Assembly (NCBI GenBank): GCA_025094145.1
Contig: JALLLS010000004.1
Location: forward strand, 620,001 to 684,000
Direction: 5' to 3'
Source: Spinellus fusiger
Lineage: Eukaryota; Mucoromycota; Mucoromycetes; Mucorales; Phycomycetaceae
DNA length: 64,000 nt
Shown piece after piece: positions 35,471-47,629 of this stretch. Both the position numbers and the translations under genes were made by a program. Numbering within the stretch: position 1 is the first letter of the stretch; the number at the start of each line of letters is the position of its first letter. Under the pieces are notes generated by a model. It ran no database searches, was not told where the DNA came from, and saw nothing but the letters and a program-made list of their open reading frames with translations.

Positions 35471-38400
35471 AAAAAAAAGAAGAAAAAACAGTTCAGACGC
35501 TCTTTATATGTTTTGTCTTTTTAACAAAAGAAACTAAGGAAGAATATACTGGGGTTCTTACTCATAGCCAGTTGTCATTGCGGTAGGCGAATGGTTATAA
35601 CTAATGTTTGTTCTTCATGAGAAATCAAGAGGCATCAGATGTACTGTGCATACAAGAGGTGAAGAAGAATGCAAATGCACACTACAGGACTTCATCTATG
35701 TCTATTAGCACACGTCAAGAGGCTCAAAGTTACTTTTGTCTTTGATTGAAACATAGGGCAGTGATTGACACTGCCATCAGCAAGTGTTTAATTATTGAGA
35801 GCTATGAGATTTGTTTATTTTTTTTTGAACCTTTACTCACGGAAAAGACCATGCGGAGGCTCATCTGCCTTTGTATGTAAAATTAGAAGGTTCAAAAAGC
35901 TATCTTCTTACACCCAAAGACTCTCTGCCTCCTGAGTAAGAGAGAGAGAGATGGCCAAAAAAGAAAAGCACATTGTGTCATGGCTTCTGACACAATGTAT
36001 GCTCTTGTATTAAAAAGTTTAATTATGGACACGTATAAGAGGGGCAATTCAGACTTGATAGAACAAAATAAAGATGAAGTGGAGTGGTTAATCAGGAGTA
36101 TTGCTACTGGTAGTATGTCTTTATGGATTTAAACTGTTATTATATGAATGGTTATTTATATTTATAAGAGCAAATATATTTGTCTTTAGTCAGATGTGGA
36201 CCCAGTGGACAAAAACAAATGCTATAGTTATTTAATATACGTAGCTTCACAATGTTCGATCATCATCGCCTTATTCAATCTGTTTTTCATATGTATAAGA
36301 ATGTCCATTTATATTTATATCTCCTGCATTTTGTATAATCATCTATTGAAGTTTGGAGTTTATAGTAACACTTCAGATAGGACACTGCGTTTCACTCATT
36401 GACAAACCTATTACCTATTATTTTGATAAATTAAAATAAAACATACATTGCTACTCTAGCCATAATTCCAATATGAGGCTGTAAATGTATTTCCTATTAT
36501 GATCTCAATTATAAATATAAAAGACTCATAAAAACCTTAACTCTGAAAGTAAATTACTCCAAAAAGATGTAAATAAATAAATGAATTTGTTGATAGAGCC
36601 AAAGTAAATGCTTTATGGTACTATACTTGAATAAGTTTTATTATATCTGAAAAAGTGCTTAAGAATATTACAAACACAGAGCAGATGACCAAAATATTTA
36701 CACATTCATTCTTGTTTTATTTTACCTTTTCAAGAGAATTACTCTGCTAATACATGAAATATGTATAGACAGCTCTGTCATCACTAATAAATAAATGAAT
36801 GATATCTTTAAACATGCAAACATAAAGACATGGGGACATGGTGTGAAAAAATTAAGACTGCTGTCAGTGTAAATTGTATATTATATTTATAAATAAATGA
36901 ATAAAAAGAGTTAATTAAGTCATACGATGAAGTGTCTTTGCTTTTCATCATGTGAATAACTCATTAACAGTTGCACAGAATAACCTATAACTACCCCTCG
37001 TATTTGTACGTGACTATGAAGTGTGACAGGACAGTAACAGTGATATGTACCTTGATTATCAGAAGCAACTAAAGAGAAATGACTATCTAGCTTGGTATTT
37101 GTGGCTATTTTACAAATAGAAGAAATACATTAAGAACAACATAATGCTAAACCTATTAATTTATTATGTATGGCTCTAATAAAATGCCTAATAATAAAAT
37201 ACAGAACTGATTTCTCTATACAAAATGCACATGTATCTAACAACATAGGATATATCTAAGTACATTATCGATTATAAAAGACTTCTTAATGTATCATCTT
37301 AAAGTTTATATCTTCAACATAGACCAACGCCTACCACATTATTACTACTTATTATGTATTTGTTGAATGGTTATTTGATCAATCAATAGTACAAATAGCT
37401 CCTGTATTACTTCTACCTGATTGCTGACTTGTATGCTTTTCAAATATTAAAAAAAAGTACCATTATCTTTGTTCACTAAAATACATAAGTGTGTTTCATC
37501 GGAATCTGACCTACAGATGAAGAAAATGGGATTTTTTTTAAAAAATAAAAAAACCAGACATTGAACAGGAATTATCTCAGAAAAACTTTAATAAAATACA
37601 TTTTTTCTTGATGGGTATTTACCAATTATCATAAATATAGATAGTTTTTCATATCACAAGTGGTACACGAATATATATCCTTACGAAAAAAAAGAGAAAA
37701 TAATATATAGTATATAGTATATAGTGTTATGCAAAACGTGCTATCCCTTATACTAATAGAACTGACCCCACGTACTGATGCACTGTAAACTAAGGCAGAT
37801 GACAATGGTTTAATATCAAGTCCATATATTAATTTACTAGAGAAATAAAATCAACATCATTGACCAGAAATAAAATAGCTATGAGTATTTTATTCCTACA
37901 ATGATAATATATATAATAACCAATATCAATGTAGAACGTGGTATCTTCCAGACAAAGAGCATAGCATTCCATATTTATTCTTTATTTTTTATTCTTTTTT
38001 TCATAATAATAATAACTCTATTTTAAAGTGAAAAGAGGGGTAGCCTGACATTCGGAAATGGACAAAAGGACAAACACAAGCTATTCTTCTTTAATATCAC
38101 ACTCGATTCAGTGCATATAAATTCTATTGTCAAACTGTTGAGCTAATAAGGTTCATCTATGCATATGCTCTAGAATTGTGTAGCACTAGCAAAAGTTATT
38201 TAACCAACACATGTATTATCTTTTCCAAATATTGTGTGCTTCAGTGGACTTTGCTCTTTTCTCTCTTTAGGTTATTAATATAGATAAATAAAATGAACAA
38301 TAAATAGAATAATCTTATAAACTGAAAGATCGAAGAATATTTTCTACTAAAGAGAGTATTTTGATACTTATTTTTAATTATTGTGCTTACCTTTTATTTC

Positions 38401-41311
38401 AATAAACATAATAGATGCTACTTGCATGAAATTACTTTATTATGCTCTTGAGGCTGCTTCTGATAATAAATAGTATCACTTAATGGTTTTTATTATTATT
38501 ACATAACTTAAAATGGAATTTAAATTCATAAAAAGATACAACGCACTGATACATATGTATGTATGTATGTATTAATATAGATATATTGATATTCTTCTGA
38601 ACGTCACTTATTCAAAATAAACACAAACAATAGATATTCAGAGTAGCCCTATGCTTAGAGGAATTTATTGATGTATTCTCCTTCACAAGTTTATACATGG
38701 TAGAAGATGAGCCCTAAGAAAGATAAGATAAATAGATCGATTGTTTGAACAAGTTGATAGCAACTTGAGAGAAAAAAGCAAGTTGGATAATAGTATAATT
38801 TAGAAAGTATTCCAGAATTCTAGACTGTTCTTTTAATAAAATGATATGTATACACAATTGCTTATACCTTTTTATTATCAAAGCTTTTAGTTTTTATTTC
38901 CACTTCATCTATCACTACACACACATTTTCTTTTTCTTTTTCATCAAGGCTCTTTCAATAGATTGAAAAGACATAAGTATTGTTATTTTTCAGCCAATCA
39001 GTCCCAATGCAAACAATAGGCCAGATGCTTATACTGCTTGAATCTGAAACACTGATACTTTCTCCTGTAAGAAGACTATTAGACAGTTACTGCAAGACAT
39101 ACGCCATATCTATGACTCAAAGCTAGATCAAAACATTTATGTGAGAATGAGAAAGGAATACCAGAAAAAATGATTAGTGAGACTCGAAAAATATCTTTCC
39201 AATAAGTATTACCCTTTGTGATAATATGGCAAAAAGAACTTTTTTTTTCTCTTCTTATTTCACAAAATCAATAGACAAAAACCGTAGTAAATATGACATA
39301 TACTTTTATAAGCCTTTAAATATTATCTCTTCCTGATTATTTAGTGGAATTAAAGAAAGAAAGAAAAGTCATGCTATTTTCATGGTATACATCTGGCTTG
39401 GTGATATGGATGTAAGGAATTTGTACATTGAAGTATAGGCCATAAACTTGAAAATATGAATTCAAGTATTGAAAGAGACAAAGCACGTCTCTTGTGTTTC
39501 TCTTCTTTAAAACTTGAGGCTAGTTAATATCTAAAAGTAATAATATACTAAGTAGTATACGTGATTTTATCCTTGAAAAATCTCAGATTGAGAAAGAGAT
39601 TATACAGGTATAAGGTGGTTCATGTCAACAGAATATAAAGTTAGATCTGATATTGAAATAAATCACAATCTCTTGATAAGTGACACATATTCTCATTACA
39701 AGGATCAGGGTGAAGGTGTCAAGCAGCAATTCTACAAGGTTAATGTACATTCATCTTTACTGTGTTTAATGCTGAATACCTTACTGTAAATATCAATTTA
39801 TAGAATAATGGATAATTTTTAAACAAAACCTATTTCTTGCTAATCACAGTAAGACATACAGTATTTGAATATTGACTGCCAAAGTAATGTGATTTATTAA
39901 AAGAATAGACAAGAATTATAACAAGGAAATAATAATAATAAAAAAGACGAATAAAAATGAGACCATAAGTATATAGGATTTGGTATATACTTTATTTCGA
40001 ATATTGGATGAATCTTAATGGTAAACACAGTCTCCTGATAAACTATGTTTTTATACCTATTACTCATTTATTATCACACACTCGAATGTTGTCTGGATAC
40101 ATTTCCACTTTTTGATACAGGAGATGTTGTATACTTTCAAAAGTTTGGTTTTTAGTCTTGATTCTAATTCTAACTACACTATAAGAACCGAAATAGTGAA
40201 GTTCTATGCTTATTAGCTTAGAATGGTACCTTTTCTAACAGGACAGATGTTTTAATTCTAAAAATAAATAATAGACAGTAAGTATGACTAATAGTCTAGA
40301 TAAATGGAACAAAATCTTTCAAGTAGTAGTAACTGATCATACCTATCAATATGTAGAAAATATAATAAATCACTGACATGGCTGGTAGTACATTGTGTCT
40401 GAATGAGATGCAAAGTAAAATAAGAGAAGAAAGGTCTAAAAAAACATACAAATATTATAGCTAGCCAGGTATTAGTTTAAAACAATACCCTATTTCTTAT
40501 TTTATTCTAGGAAGTCTTTTTTTTTCTCTTTTTTCTTTTTTAGTTGTAATAATAAAATGTGGATTTTAGTAAGAATCATAATTTTAAAATGCAAATCTTA
40601 CAAAAAGACGTATTGTACATTATGACTTGCTTCAGTAGAATGACCATTATATACCTGCATCTATAAAAAAGCATATTCCAGTTACATTAAGATTCAGCAT
40701 AATAGAGTATGATCTAACTTTTTGCTAAGTAAAAAAATAAAAAATAAAAAGAACTATCGAATGCATCAGAACTTAATACTTTCCATAAAATGATACATAA
40801 AAATAAAACATATTTTGATATTATTTACTCATTTATTTTAAATATTTAATGAGCCTTGATCAATAACAAAAATATGATAAAGAATAATATTATTATTATT
40901 ATAGAGATAAGAAAATAAACACTACTTTAGTATAAAGAAGCAGTTGTCTTGGAAAAAAAAACAAATAATATTCTCCAGACTATGATACCAAAATTTTATT
41001 TTATGCAGTTTGTTAGTCCAATAAATATAAACAGCCAATGCAACTCATTCTCGTGCTACAATGTACATATATTATGCTTCCTTTTTGAAGATTGCACAAC
41101 AGGGTGTTAAGTTATAATATGCTTCTAAAAGAAAAACGTAAAGAAAAAAAAAACATATTTCTTTTTTCTTTCTTTCACATCAAATGATTAGACATGAAAT
41201 AAGTGTAAAAGGGTGAAGGATGACGGGTGACGGGTGAAGGGCACATAAAAAAATAAAAAGAAATAAAGAAAAGGAAGGAAAAAAGAGTAACAAAGTCAAT
41301 AGTGAGCTTCT

Positions 41312-42842
41312 TTAAGCTGACTGCGCTGCTGTCTCGAGTGCTTTGAGAATGGTGTGGACTCCTTTTCTGTTATCCGCAAACATTTGGTAAGAACCTTCAT
41401 TTTGAGTCTCAATCACTAGTGCATTAGGAACATATGTATCGCTGTCTTCATCCGCTGTACAGAGCTTTATAGCTGCTCTTAGATCAATAGTGGCAATAGG
41501 TGTTTTTTGCTATTAAAAAGAAATAGGTAAGTAACCTGTTTTTGTTCTTTTATTTGGGCTATAAAAACAATCAGTCTTTATATAATTACATACACGCTCA
41601 TCACTGTAGAGTCTCAAGGACTTTCCTTGAACGACAAAATACCGACGTCTCCAAAACTATGCATAAACAGTGAGTCATTCTAATACAACAAGGTAGTCCA
41701 TTCACTTCCTTACCGGACTATCACCAGGCTGAACAGAAGCAAATCCTGTAAGAAAAACCTACATTGTGAAATTTATAAGAACAAACTAGAAAAGATACAT
41801 CTAAAGAATAGTGTTATCTTTCAACTGCTCTACCTCTTCAATTGTCTCTATCGGTTCCTCTACCACTGGAGTCATTGGTTGCTGTACTACCAACGGCTGC
41901 TGTTCTACCGATGTCTGTTGATCTTTCAACTGCTTCTGCTGATGTACTTGTTGCTGTTCCGCTTGCTGCTGTGTCTTTAGTTGTAGCTCTTGTATTTGTA
42001 TTTGTGATTGTGCTTGTGTTTGTGTTTGTATTTTCTGCTCGACTTGCTGCTGCTGCTGCTGGTGGTATTCTTGTCTGTTTACATCCTCCAAAACATCAGC
42101 CATCACAGGCTCTGATTTATCTGGATATTGCTGTGTTGGAAATACATTGTGATCATACTGGGCCTGCTGATAAGGACCCTGCTGTTTTTGATAACTATTG
42201 AAGGTCTGAGGTGTCTGGAAGGTCTGTGCTCTTTGATAAGGCTGTAATATTTGTGGTGTAAACATCTGGGAGGTTTGTCTTTGAAGTGTCTGGGAAGGTT
42301 GTTTATGGAGTGTCTGGGAAGGCTGTCTGTGGAGTGTCTGTGGAGTCTGTGGCCTCGAGTAGGGCGGGTCAGTCGTGGCGGTGGCACTCCCATCTCCTGG
42401 CTTACTGCTCCCGTAAGGAGGTAGAGATGACATGGATGCAGAGGGAGTCAGGGGGAAAGTTTCTCTTCCTACAATAAATGTCTCGGGCTCCTCTGTAGTA
42501 ATATAGAGTGAGCTTCTACGGCTATAATCTCCTTCCCTTGAAGAGGAAGAGGCTGAAGAGGGTATTCCAGTAGAGGGTGATGGACTACGCAGCTGTGAAG
42601 ACTTGCGGCGGGCTGAGACTGAAGCACGCTTTCGTTCAGACATTGATGTAGGGCGAGGACGATTTGGTACTTGGTTTCCGTCTAATTTCAGTTTAGTGCG
42701 AATAATAGTGTCATTCAGATCTTTCAGAGAAGCGGCGGTTATCTGGGCGTGGTTCATTTGGAAAAGAGAGACGACCGACCTACTGTGGACAAGAGCTCTT
42801 GCTATACTAGCCATGTCAGATTGACGTGGGAGGAATATGTTT

Positions 42843-42873
<31 letters not shown>

Positions 42874-43686
42874 TCTTTTCTATGTTCTCTGAAGTGATAT
42901 TTACCTCTACGAACACCACTATAAAGAATATTACAAAATGTCTCTTCATTCAGTATCAACACGTTATACAGCATATCTTATGTACCACTCTACATGTCTA
43001 TGCATTCTTCTTTCTTTTTTTCTTTTCTTTTTACCTTACTTGGTCAGGCATAAAGGTGATGACTGCAAAACGATCCTCAACACGCACGAAACCATACATG
43101 ATCTCATTCAGTAGATGTTGGCGGAATTCACTAGAGAGTACAAAAGAATAGAAGAGCATAGCATGAGTACATTCTGCTGTTCTCAATGAATAGCAGCTAT
43201 TTCGTTTTTCTTTTCTTTTCTTTTCTTTTTTTGTTTGTTTGTTTGTTTGTTTGTTTGTTTGTTTTTGAACATTGGTATGGATGGGTAGGCAGGTGAATAA
43301 GAAAAAGAAGAGGCAGGTAATGGATGTTTTATTATGTTTCTTACTAGCCTTACTGTTTAGGTTATGTCATTATTGTATCTACCTTATGCCTTGTGTGCCT
43401 CTTGCGTACAGAGAAAGAGTGTCTCTTGTATCATTGTAACCAAGAATAAGCCTAATCACCCCCACAGATACTGAATTAGCTTATAGACAGATAGAGTTCT
43501 CTCCTTGTAGGAAGTATGAGTACGCTTGCTTCATCTATTGCTTCTAGTGTTTCCAAGCAACAAGACACCAAGACAAGATGACGTTGGGTCAATAGTCCTA
43601 TTTCTATTTCCTCACCAATTTGTAGGCTCAGAGTCAATGATAGAGTGGTAACTTTCTAATATTCTTGGATCAGACAAGTCACACAT
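41312..43686 (-). CDS. ADF-H domain plus C-terminal PH domain protein (putative actin regulator)
   Basis: Seven minus-strand exons: 43686-43616, 43451-43383, 43130-43035, 42797-41834, 41758-41714, 41656-41594, 41509-41312. All phases agree (501 residues). Residues ~1-115 form an ADF-homology domain of drebrin/Abp1/coactosin type: MCDLSDPRILESYHSIIDSE, then NWLILGYNDTRDTLSLYARG, IMYGFVRVEDRFAVITFMPD and ALVHSRSVVSLFQMNHAQI. The middle ~290 residues are Ser/Pro- then Gln-rich (THRQPS-like repeats and polyQ) and likely disordered. The C-terminus is a PH domain beginning VFLTGFASVQPGDSPFWRRR and YFVVQGKSLRLYSDE. A link between actin and membrane phosphoinositides is inferred from the domains. Unlike yeast Abp1, no SH3 domain is seen. 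Confidence 0.8.
43233..43266. repeat. TTTG microsatellite in an intergenic/intronic position
   Basis: About eight TTTG units, preceded by TTTTC repeats, inside the second intron of the ADF-H/PH gene. Confidence 0.85.
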
Positions 43687-43720
43687 GATGAAGAGACAAT
43701 GAAGAAGAGAGGAAGTGTAA

Positions 43721-44126
43721 TGCCCTTTTTGCAGTGATTCAAACGAGAGCACAAGGTATCACTTCTTTTGGTAAGTGACTTTTTATTCTTGTCCCACTTT
43801 CCTTCTGTTCACCTCGAGGCTTTTTTGCTTTTAGGACACTCAATGACTTTTTTGTATTCTTCAATTATGTAGTCTTCAAGGGAGACATTGCCGTGAATTA
43901 CGTCAATCATCTCTCCTATAGAATAAGGGAGCATCCACAGTTCTATCATGAACAGTTTTTATTTTTTATTTTTTATTTATTTTTTATTTTTAGGATAATA
44001 AGAGATGAACTTATTCTCTTTATCCCTAACAACAGATCAATGAGACAACAATCAAACTCAGCTGTTGTTCCTATGGATACGATTGAATCTCCTACAACCC
44101 CCATAGAGTGTAATGTTTCATTTTAA
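43721..44126 (+). CDS. Possible paired-amphipathic-helix-like fragment
   Basis: Two putative exons flank a T-rich gap (about 43957-43993). They read TLNDFFVFFNYVVFKGDIAV, then NYVNHLSYRIREHPQFYHEQ, then after the gap IRDELILFIPNN and a tail ending IECNVSF. The spacing of F-x-x-F, F-K, V-x-x-LS, HP and F-x-x-FIP residues faintly resembles a Sin3-type PAH helix bundle. The first ATG and upstream exons are not clear, and this would start only tens of bases from the divergent ADF-H gene. It could equally be a pseudogene or a chance reading. Confidence 0.25.
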
Positions 44127-44285
44127 CATCAAGGAGTAAGGGTCCATACTCTAGAAGGAAGGAAGAAAAAGACGCTCCCTTGCTTGTATTCAAAAGACAA
44201 AGGAATACGAGGGAAAAAGGAAGAAACAGATGATATTACCTGTTCTTTATTATGTTCATTATAAGATAGGGTTGTTCATTGAATA

Positions 44286-44851
44286 CACACCTAAAGATTT
44301 TTGGGATATAAAAGTAAATACACGGACAATAAAATCGCAATATTCTTATGATTGGCTGATGTGTTTTAAAAGGGTATTTTCGCTGTCTAAATGAACTACT
44401 TCAAACTCTGTCTGCCTATCCTAGCAATAGCTACACTATCTTCATAAAGTATTGGTATATCTTTGGGGAAATATAGTATAGAAATATAGTATGGTTCAAA
44501 AGAGACTTACGTGTATCTTGGTTTAATGCAGTGATAACTACGCCGGATTCTTTTTTGATGTTTTGGTGGGTTGGTTACTAGCTAGCTGTTTGTCTGATTG
44601 TTGTTGATTAATAAAGATCAAAGGCTTCATTCTAAGAAATGGGAGTAAACTGTTGACATTCTGGTTTTTCCACAGCAGGAGTATCTTTATATGAATAATA
44701 GTTATTCAATACTGGGTTAACCTTGGCTCTTTCCTCAAGGTATCTTGCAAACCTTTGATTTTAAACACAGTTCCATAGAAGGGCAATATTCGGGATGGAC
44801 GTAAAAGGAAGGAGATATCACCGCCTAAAAACCAGAAAATCTTTGGGTGTG
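44286..44851 (+). mobile_element. 566 bp CACACC-ended miniature transposon
   Basis: TA flanks at 44284-44285 and 44852-44853. The left end CACACCTAAAGATTTTTGGG and the inverted right end CACACCCAAAGATTTTCTGG match over about 20 bp. The internal part from about 44485 to 44750 (including GTTTGTCTGATTGTTGTTG) is shared with 53625-53875. It is non-coding and appears to be an internally deleted relative of the element at 53140. Its right end matches the first ~90 bp of copy 1 at 3329. Confidence 0.8.
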
Positions 44852-45107
44852 TAGTAATTCAATTCAACTCATGCCATGACTGATCCTGGAAGCACCTCTT
44901 TAGATACAGCATGAGCTATTTGACATAAGATGTAGAATAATGAATACAGTGTATATTTATAAATATAAACTAGATTGATTGTTGAATATGAATGCATTTG
45001 ATAAATTACTCCATGGATCTGCAATCTATACTATAACTACCAATATCTGTGTATCTGTCTTTATAATAAAAGAATAAAAAAAGAGATAGTTACTCACAGA
45101 ACACTCT

Positions 45108-45320
45108 CTACAAGATAAATAACCATTGGATAATCATCAGTAAAATACAAACTGTAAATAAAATAGACAGAGTACAAAACACACTTAATACATCTGTTTT
45201 ACTCTTTAAGAGGTTATCTTTTTTTTTCTTTTTTCCTTTGGGTTTAGTAAAAGATGAAGAATATGTGTGAATAGACTCATTCTTGTATCTGATTGGCCAA
45301 TGGAGTCCCGTAAAGGGCAT
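45108..45320 (-). CDS. Possible small single-span membrane protein
   Basis: A 70-codon frame starts at an ATG (45320) only 70 bp from the divergent pseudouridine synthase start. The first ~40 residues are hydrophilic and basic (KPKGKKKKK), and the last ~25 are strongly hydrophobic (VFCTLSILFTVCILLMII) with a short lumenal end, as in a tail-anchored protein. There is no family match. The divergent promoter position and tail-anchor layout are the only support, so it may be spurious. Confidence 0.3.
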   Translation of the reverse strand: MPFTGLHWPIRYKNESIHTYSSSFTKPKGKKKKKDNLLKSKTDVLSVFCTLSILFTVCILLMIIQWLFIL

Positions 45321-45390
45321 AATAGACGAGAAAGGAAAAAGAAAAATCCCAAAAACGTGTGGCTTTTTAAGTTTTCTTAAGTTTTACACC

Positions 45391-47018
45391 ATGGAGTCAT
45401 TGCAGGAAAAGACAATAGAGAGTGAAAAGGTAGTGTTTCAAGCACAAGTAGAATGAGTTTATACCTATAGTGTTAATAGTATCTATTGTACAGAGGGTTG
45501 ATTCTGAACAAGAAGTATCTGTGACTAAGAAGCGTAAGATAACAACAGACACAACAGACACAACACGTCCACTTCCACGCAGCAGTCGAAGAAAACCAGA
45601 CGACTTTCGTAGTAGTGAAGACCTTGGAAAAGTAGAATATATTATCAAAGATGGTAAATCCCTTGGAATGAGAACGATAGAGAATAATGACTAATAACGT
45701 GGGGGTGGGGGAAAGGATTGCGCAAAATCAAGCCTTATTTCTTCCAATACCAAGCCTATGCAAAGGGAAGATGGTTAGGTCGTACGCTATTAAATGTGTT
45801 TTCAGAAGAATTCAGAGACCGTAGTGAGGAATATTATGTAAGGAAACATCTCTGTTGGGAATGACTCATCTTGTGAGTGCAGAAATATGCCATTGAGAAG
45901 GGATTGATCACTGTGAATGGCAAGAGTGTTACTGTGGATACACTCATTAAGAACCAAGATATCATTGGCCATCAAATCCATCGCCATGAGCCCCCTGTGA
46001 CTGATACTGAGATTGCTATTGTACATCAGGACAAGGATCTTTATGTTGTGAATAAGCCAGGAGGGATTCCTGTGAGTGTTATTTCTCTTCTTTGATGGAG
46101 TACAACTAGAGAGTCGTGTGGATTGATATGGACTGCTCTTAGGTTCATCCTGCAGGAAGATATCGCCATAATACAGTTATTCATGTCTTGCGTAAAAAAC
46201 ACAATATACCTATTCTATTCCGTAGGTAATATACTCTTATAGAACGGTGTTGTTCTTATAGGACTATGTTCTTTAGCTGCCAATCGATTGGACCGCCTTA
46301 CTTCTGGTCTTATGCTGATTGCTCTTAATGCAAAGCGTGCTCAAGAACTTGAACATGAAATGACACAAGGGAAGATTCGAAAGGAGTATGTGTGTCGTGT
46401 ACAGGGTGAATTCCCAAAGTAAGTCCATGAAAAAACAAAAAACAAAACAAAGAACAAAGAATAAGCCTATTCATATTGCTCAGAAAAGAAATCGTGTGTG
46501 AGGCGCCCATCAAGACCATTTCATTTAAGCTCTCTCTTAACTATGTCCATGAAGAAGGCAAACCCTGCACCACTGTATTTGAGCGTCTCAGTTATAATGG
46601 CACCACCAGTGTAGTAAGATGTAGACCATTGACAGGAAGAACCCACCAAATCCGTGTTCATTTACGTTATCTTGGTTATCCAATTGCTAATGATCCACTC
46701 TATGGAAGTGACACTACCTGGTCACCTAAGCTTCATAAAGGACAGTCAATGACACCGGAAGAAGCTCAAGCACTGGTGGACTCATTAATGGCCAAATCAG
46801 AATACCAAGATGGCCAATGGCATACGGAAGAACAACCCAACACCATTCCCTCCACTACAAAGACAGATGAGACATGTGGAGAATGCAGTATAGAATTACT
46901 AAAAGATCCAGTGCCCAAAGACCTTTTTATCTGGTTACATGCCTGGCGCTATTCTGGTGAACATTGGGCCTATGAAACTGAACTTCCAGAGTGGGCAAAA
47001 GAATCTTTTATGCAATAA
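45391..47018 (+). CDS. PUS9: RluA-family tRNA pseudouridine synthase (Pus9/Rib2 type)
   Basis: Exons 45391-45429, 45494-45653, 45716-45837, 45883-46071, 46143-46221, 46262-46418, 46484-47018. The S4-like N-terminal part contains GLRKIKPYFFQYQAYAKGRW and KGLITVNGK. The catalytic loop is NRLDRLTSG, with the active Asp in LDR. CRPLTGRTHQIRVHLRYLG and DPLYG complete the RluA signature. The C-terminus (IWLHAWRYSGEHW) matches fungal Pus8/Pus9/Rib2 proteins, which make pseudouridine 32 in tRNAs of cytoplasm or mitochondria. There is no C-terminal deaminase domain, so it is closer to Pus9 than to full-length yeast Rib2. The compartment is unknown. The 46221/46262 junction uses a less usual donor (GTAGGT) to keep phase. 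Confidence 0.85.
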
Positions 47019-47629
47019 TAAAGTGACCTTCAATAAGTAACTGACAGGTTTGAATGCATATTTTGCTTTTATATATACTTTATTTTGATAGTGTTATGAT
47101 TTTATGAATTCATTAGCTAAAGATGTAAAACTTTCAAAACATAAAGATAGTAGTGTTGATAATAGATAACAGTGGTTTTTATTGGTAGGCTGATTAGTCA
47201 CTACTATTATTCTTTGGCATCTATCCCTGCCTGACATTTCCACCCCATACCATCACTCCACCACCTCCTACAAGATGGCTGAACGAGTCTCAAAGTTGGT
47301 GTACTTTCCTATACATCTTAAGGATCTTGGTGGTGATATTCATGGTGTTGTATGAATCAGACATGATAAGAAAAGAAGTGTTATATAAACAAGAAATAGC
47401 CTGGGATCATTATTATTTTTTAAAGAAAGTGGTTACTTGTTGAGGGTCACTTTATCTATTGATCTATTGATGCGTAGGTGGATGAATGTTTCTTTATATA
47501 AAAGCAAAACAAACAAAAAACAAAACAAAAAACAAGCAAGCCAATACACACACACATACCAACAACAACAACAACAACAACAAGTTCTTCCTTCTATAAA
47601 GAGATGTTTTCCCTTTCTCCTCTTGTTTT
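47019..47629. other. Convergent intergenic interval
   Basis: It lies between the 3' ends of the pseudouridine synthase and RBMS-like genes. It contains a CAA repeat at about 47560-47582. A 26-codon frame from an ATG at 47274 has no recognisable content. No gene seen. Confidence 0.5.

Larger units (their letters stand above)
29638..41311. other. 11.7 kb gene-poor AT-rich region
   Basis: No intact gene was recognised. It holds microsatellites (listed separately), a possible FAR1-like transposase relic at 34.8-35.5 kb, and a small more GC-balanced island at about 32180-32400. From 36.4 to 41.3 kb the sequence is almost uniformly AT-rich with frequent homopolymers and no coding signal. Confidence 0.6.
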
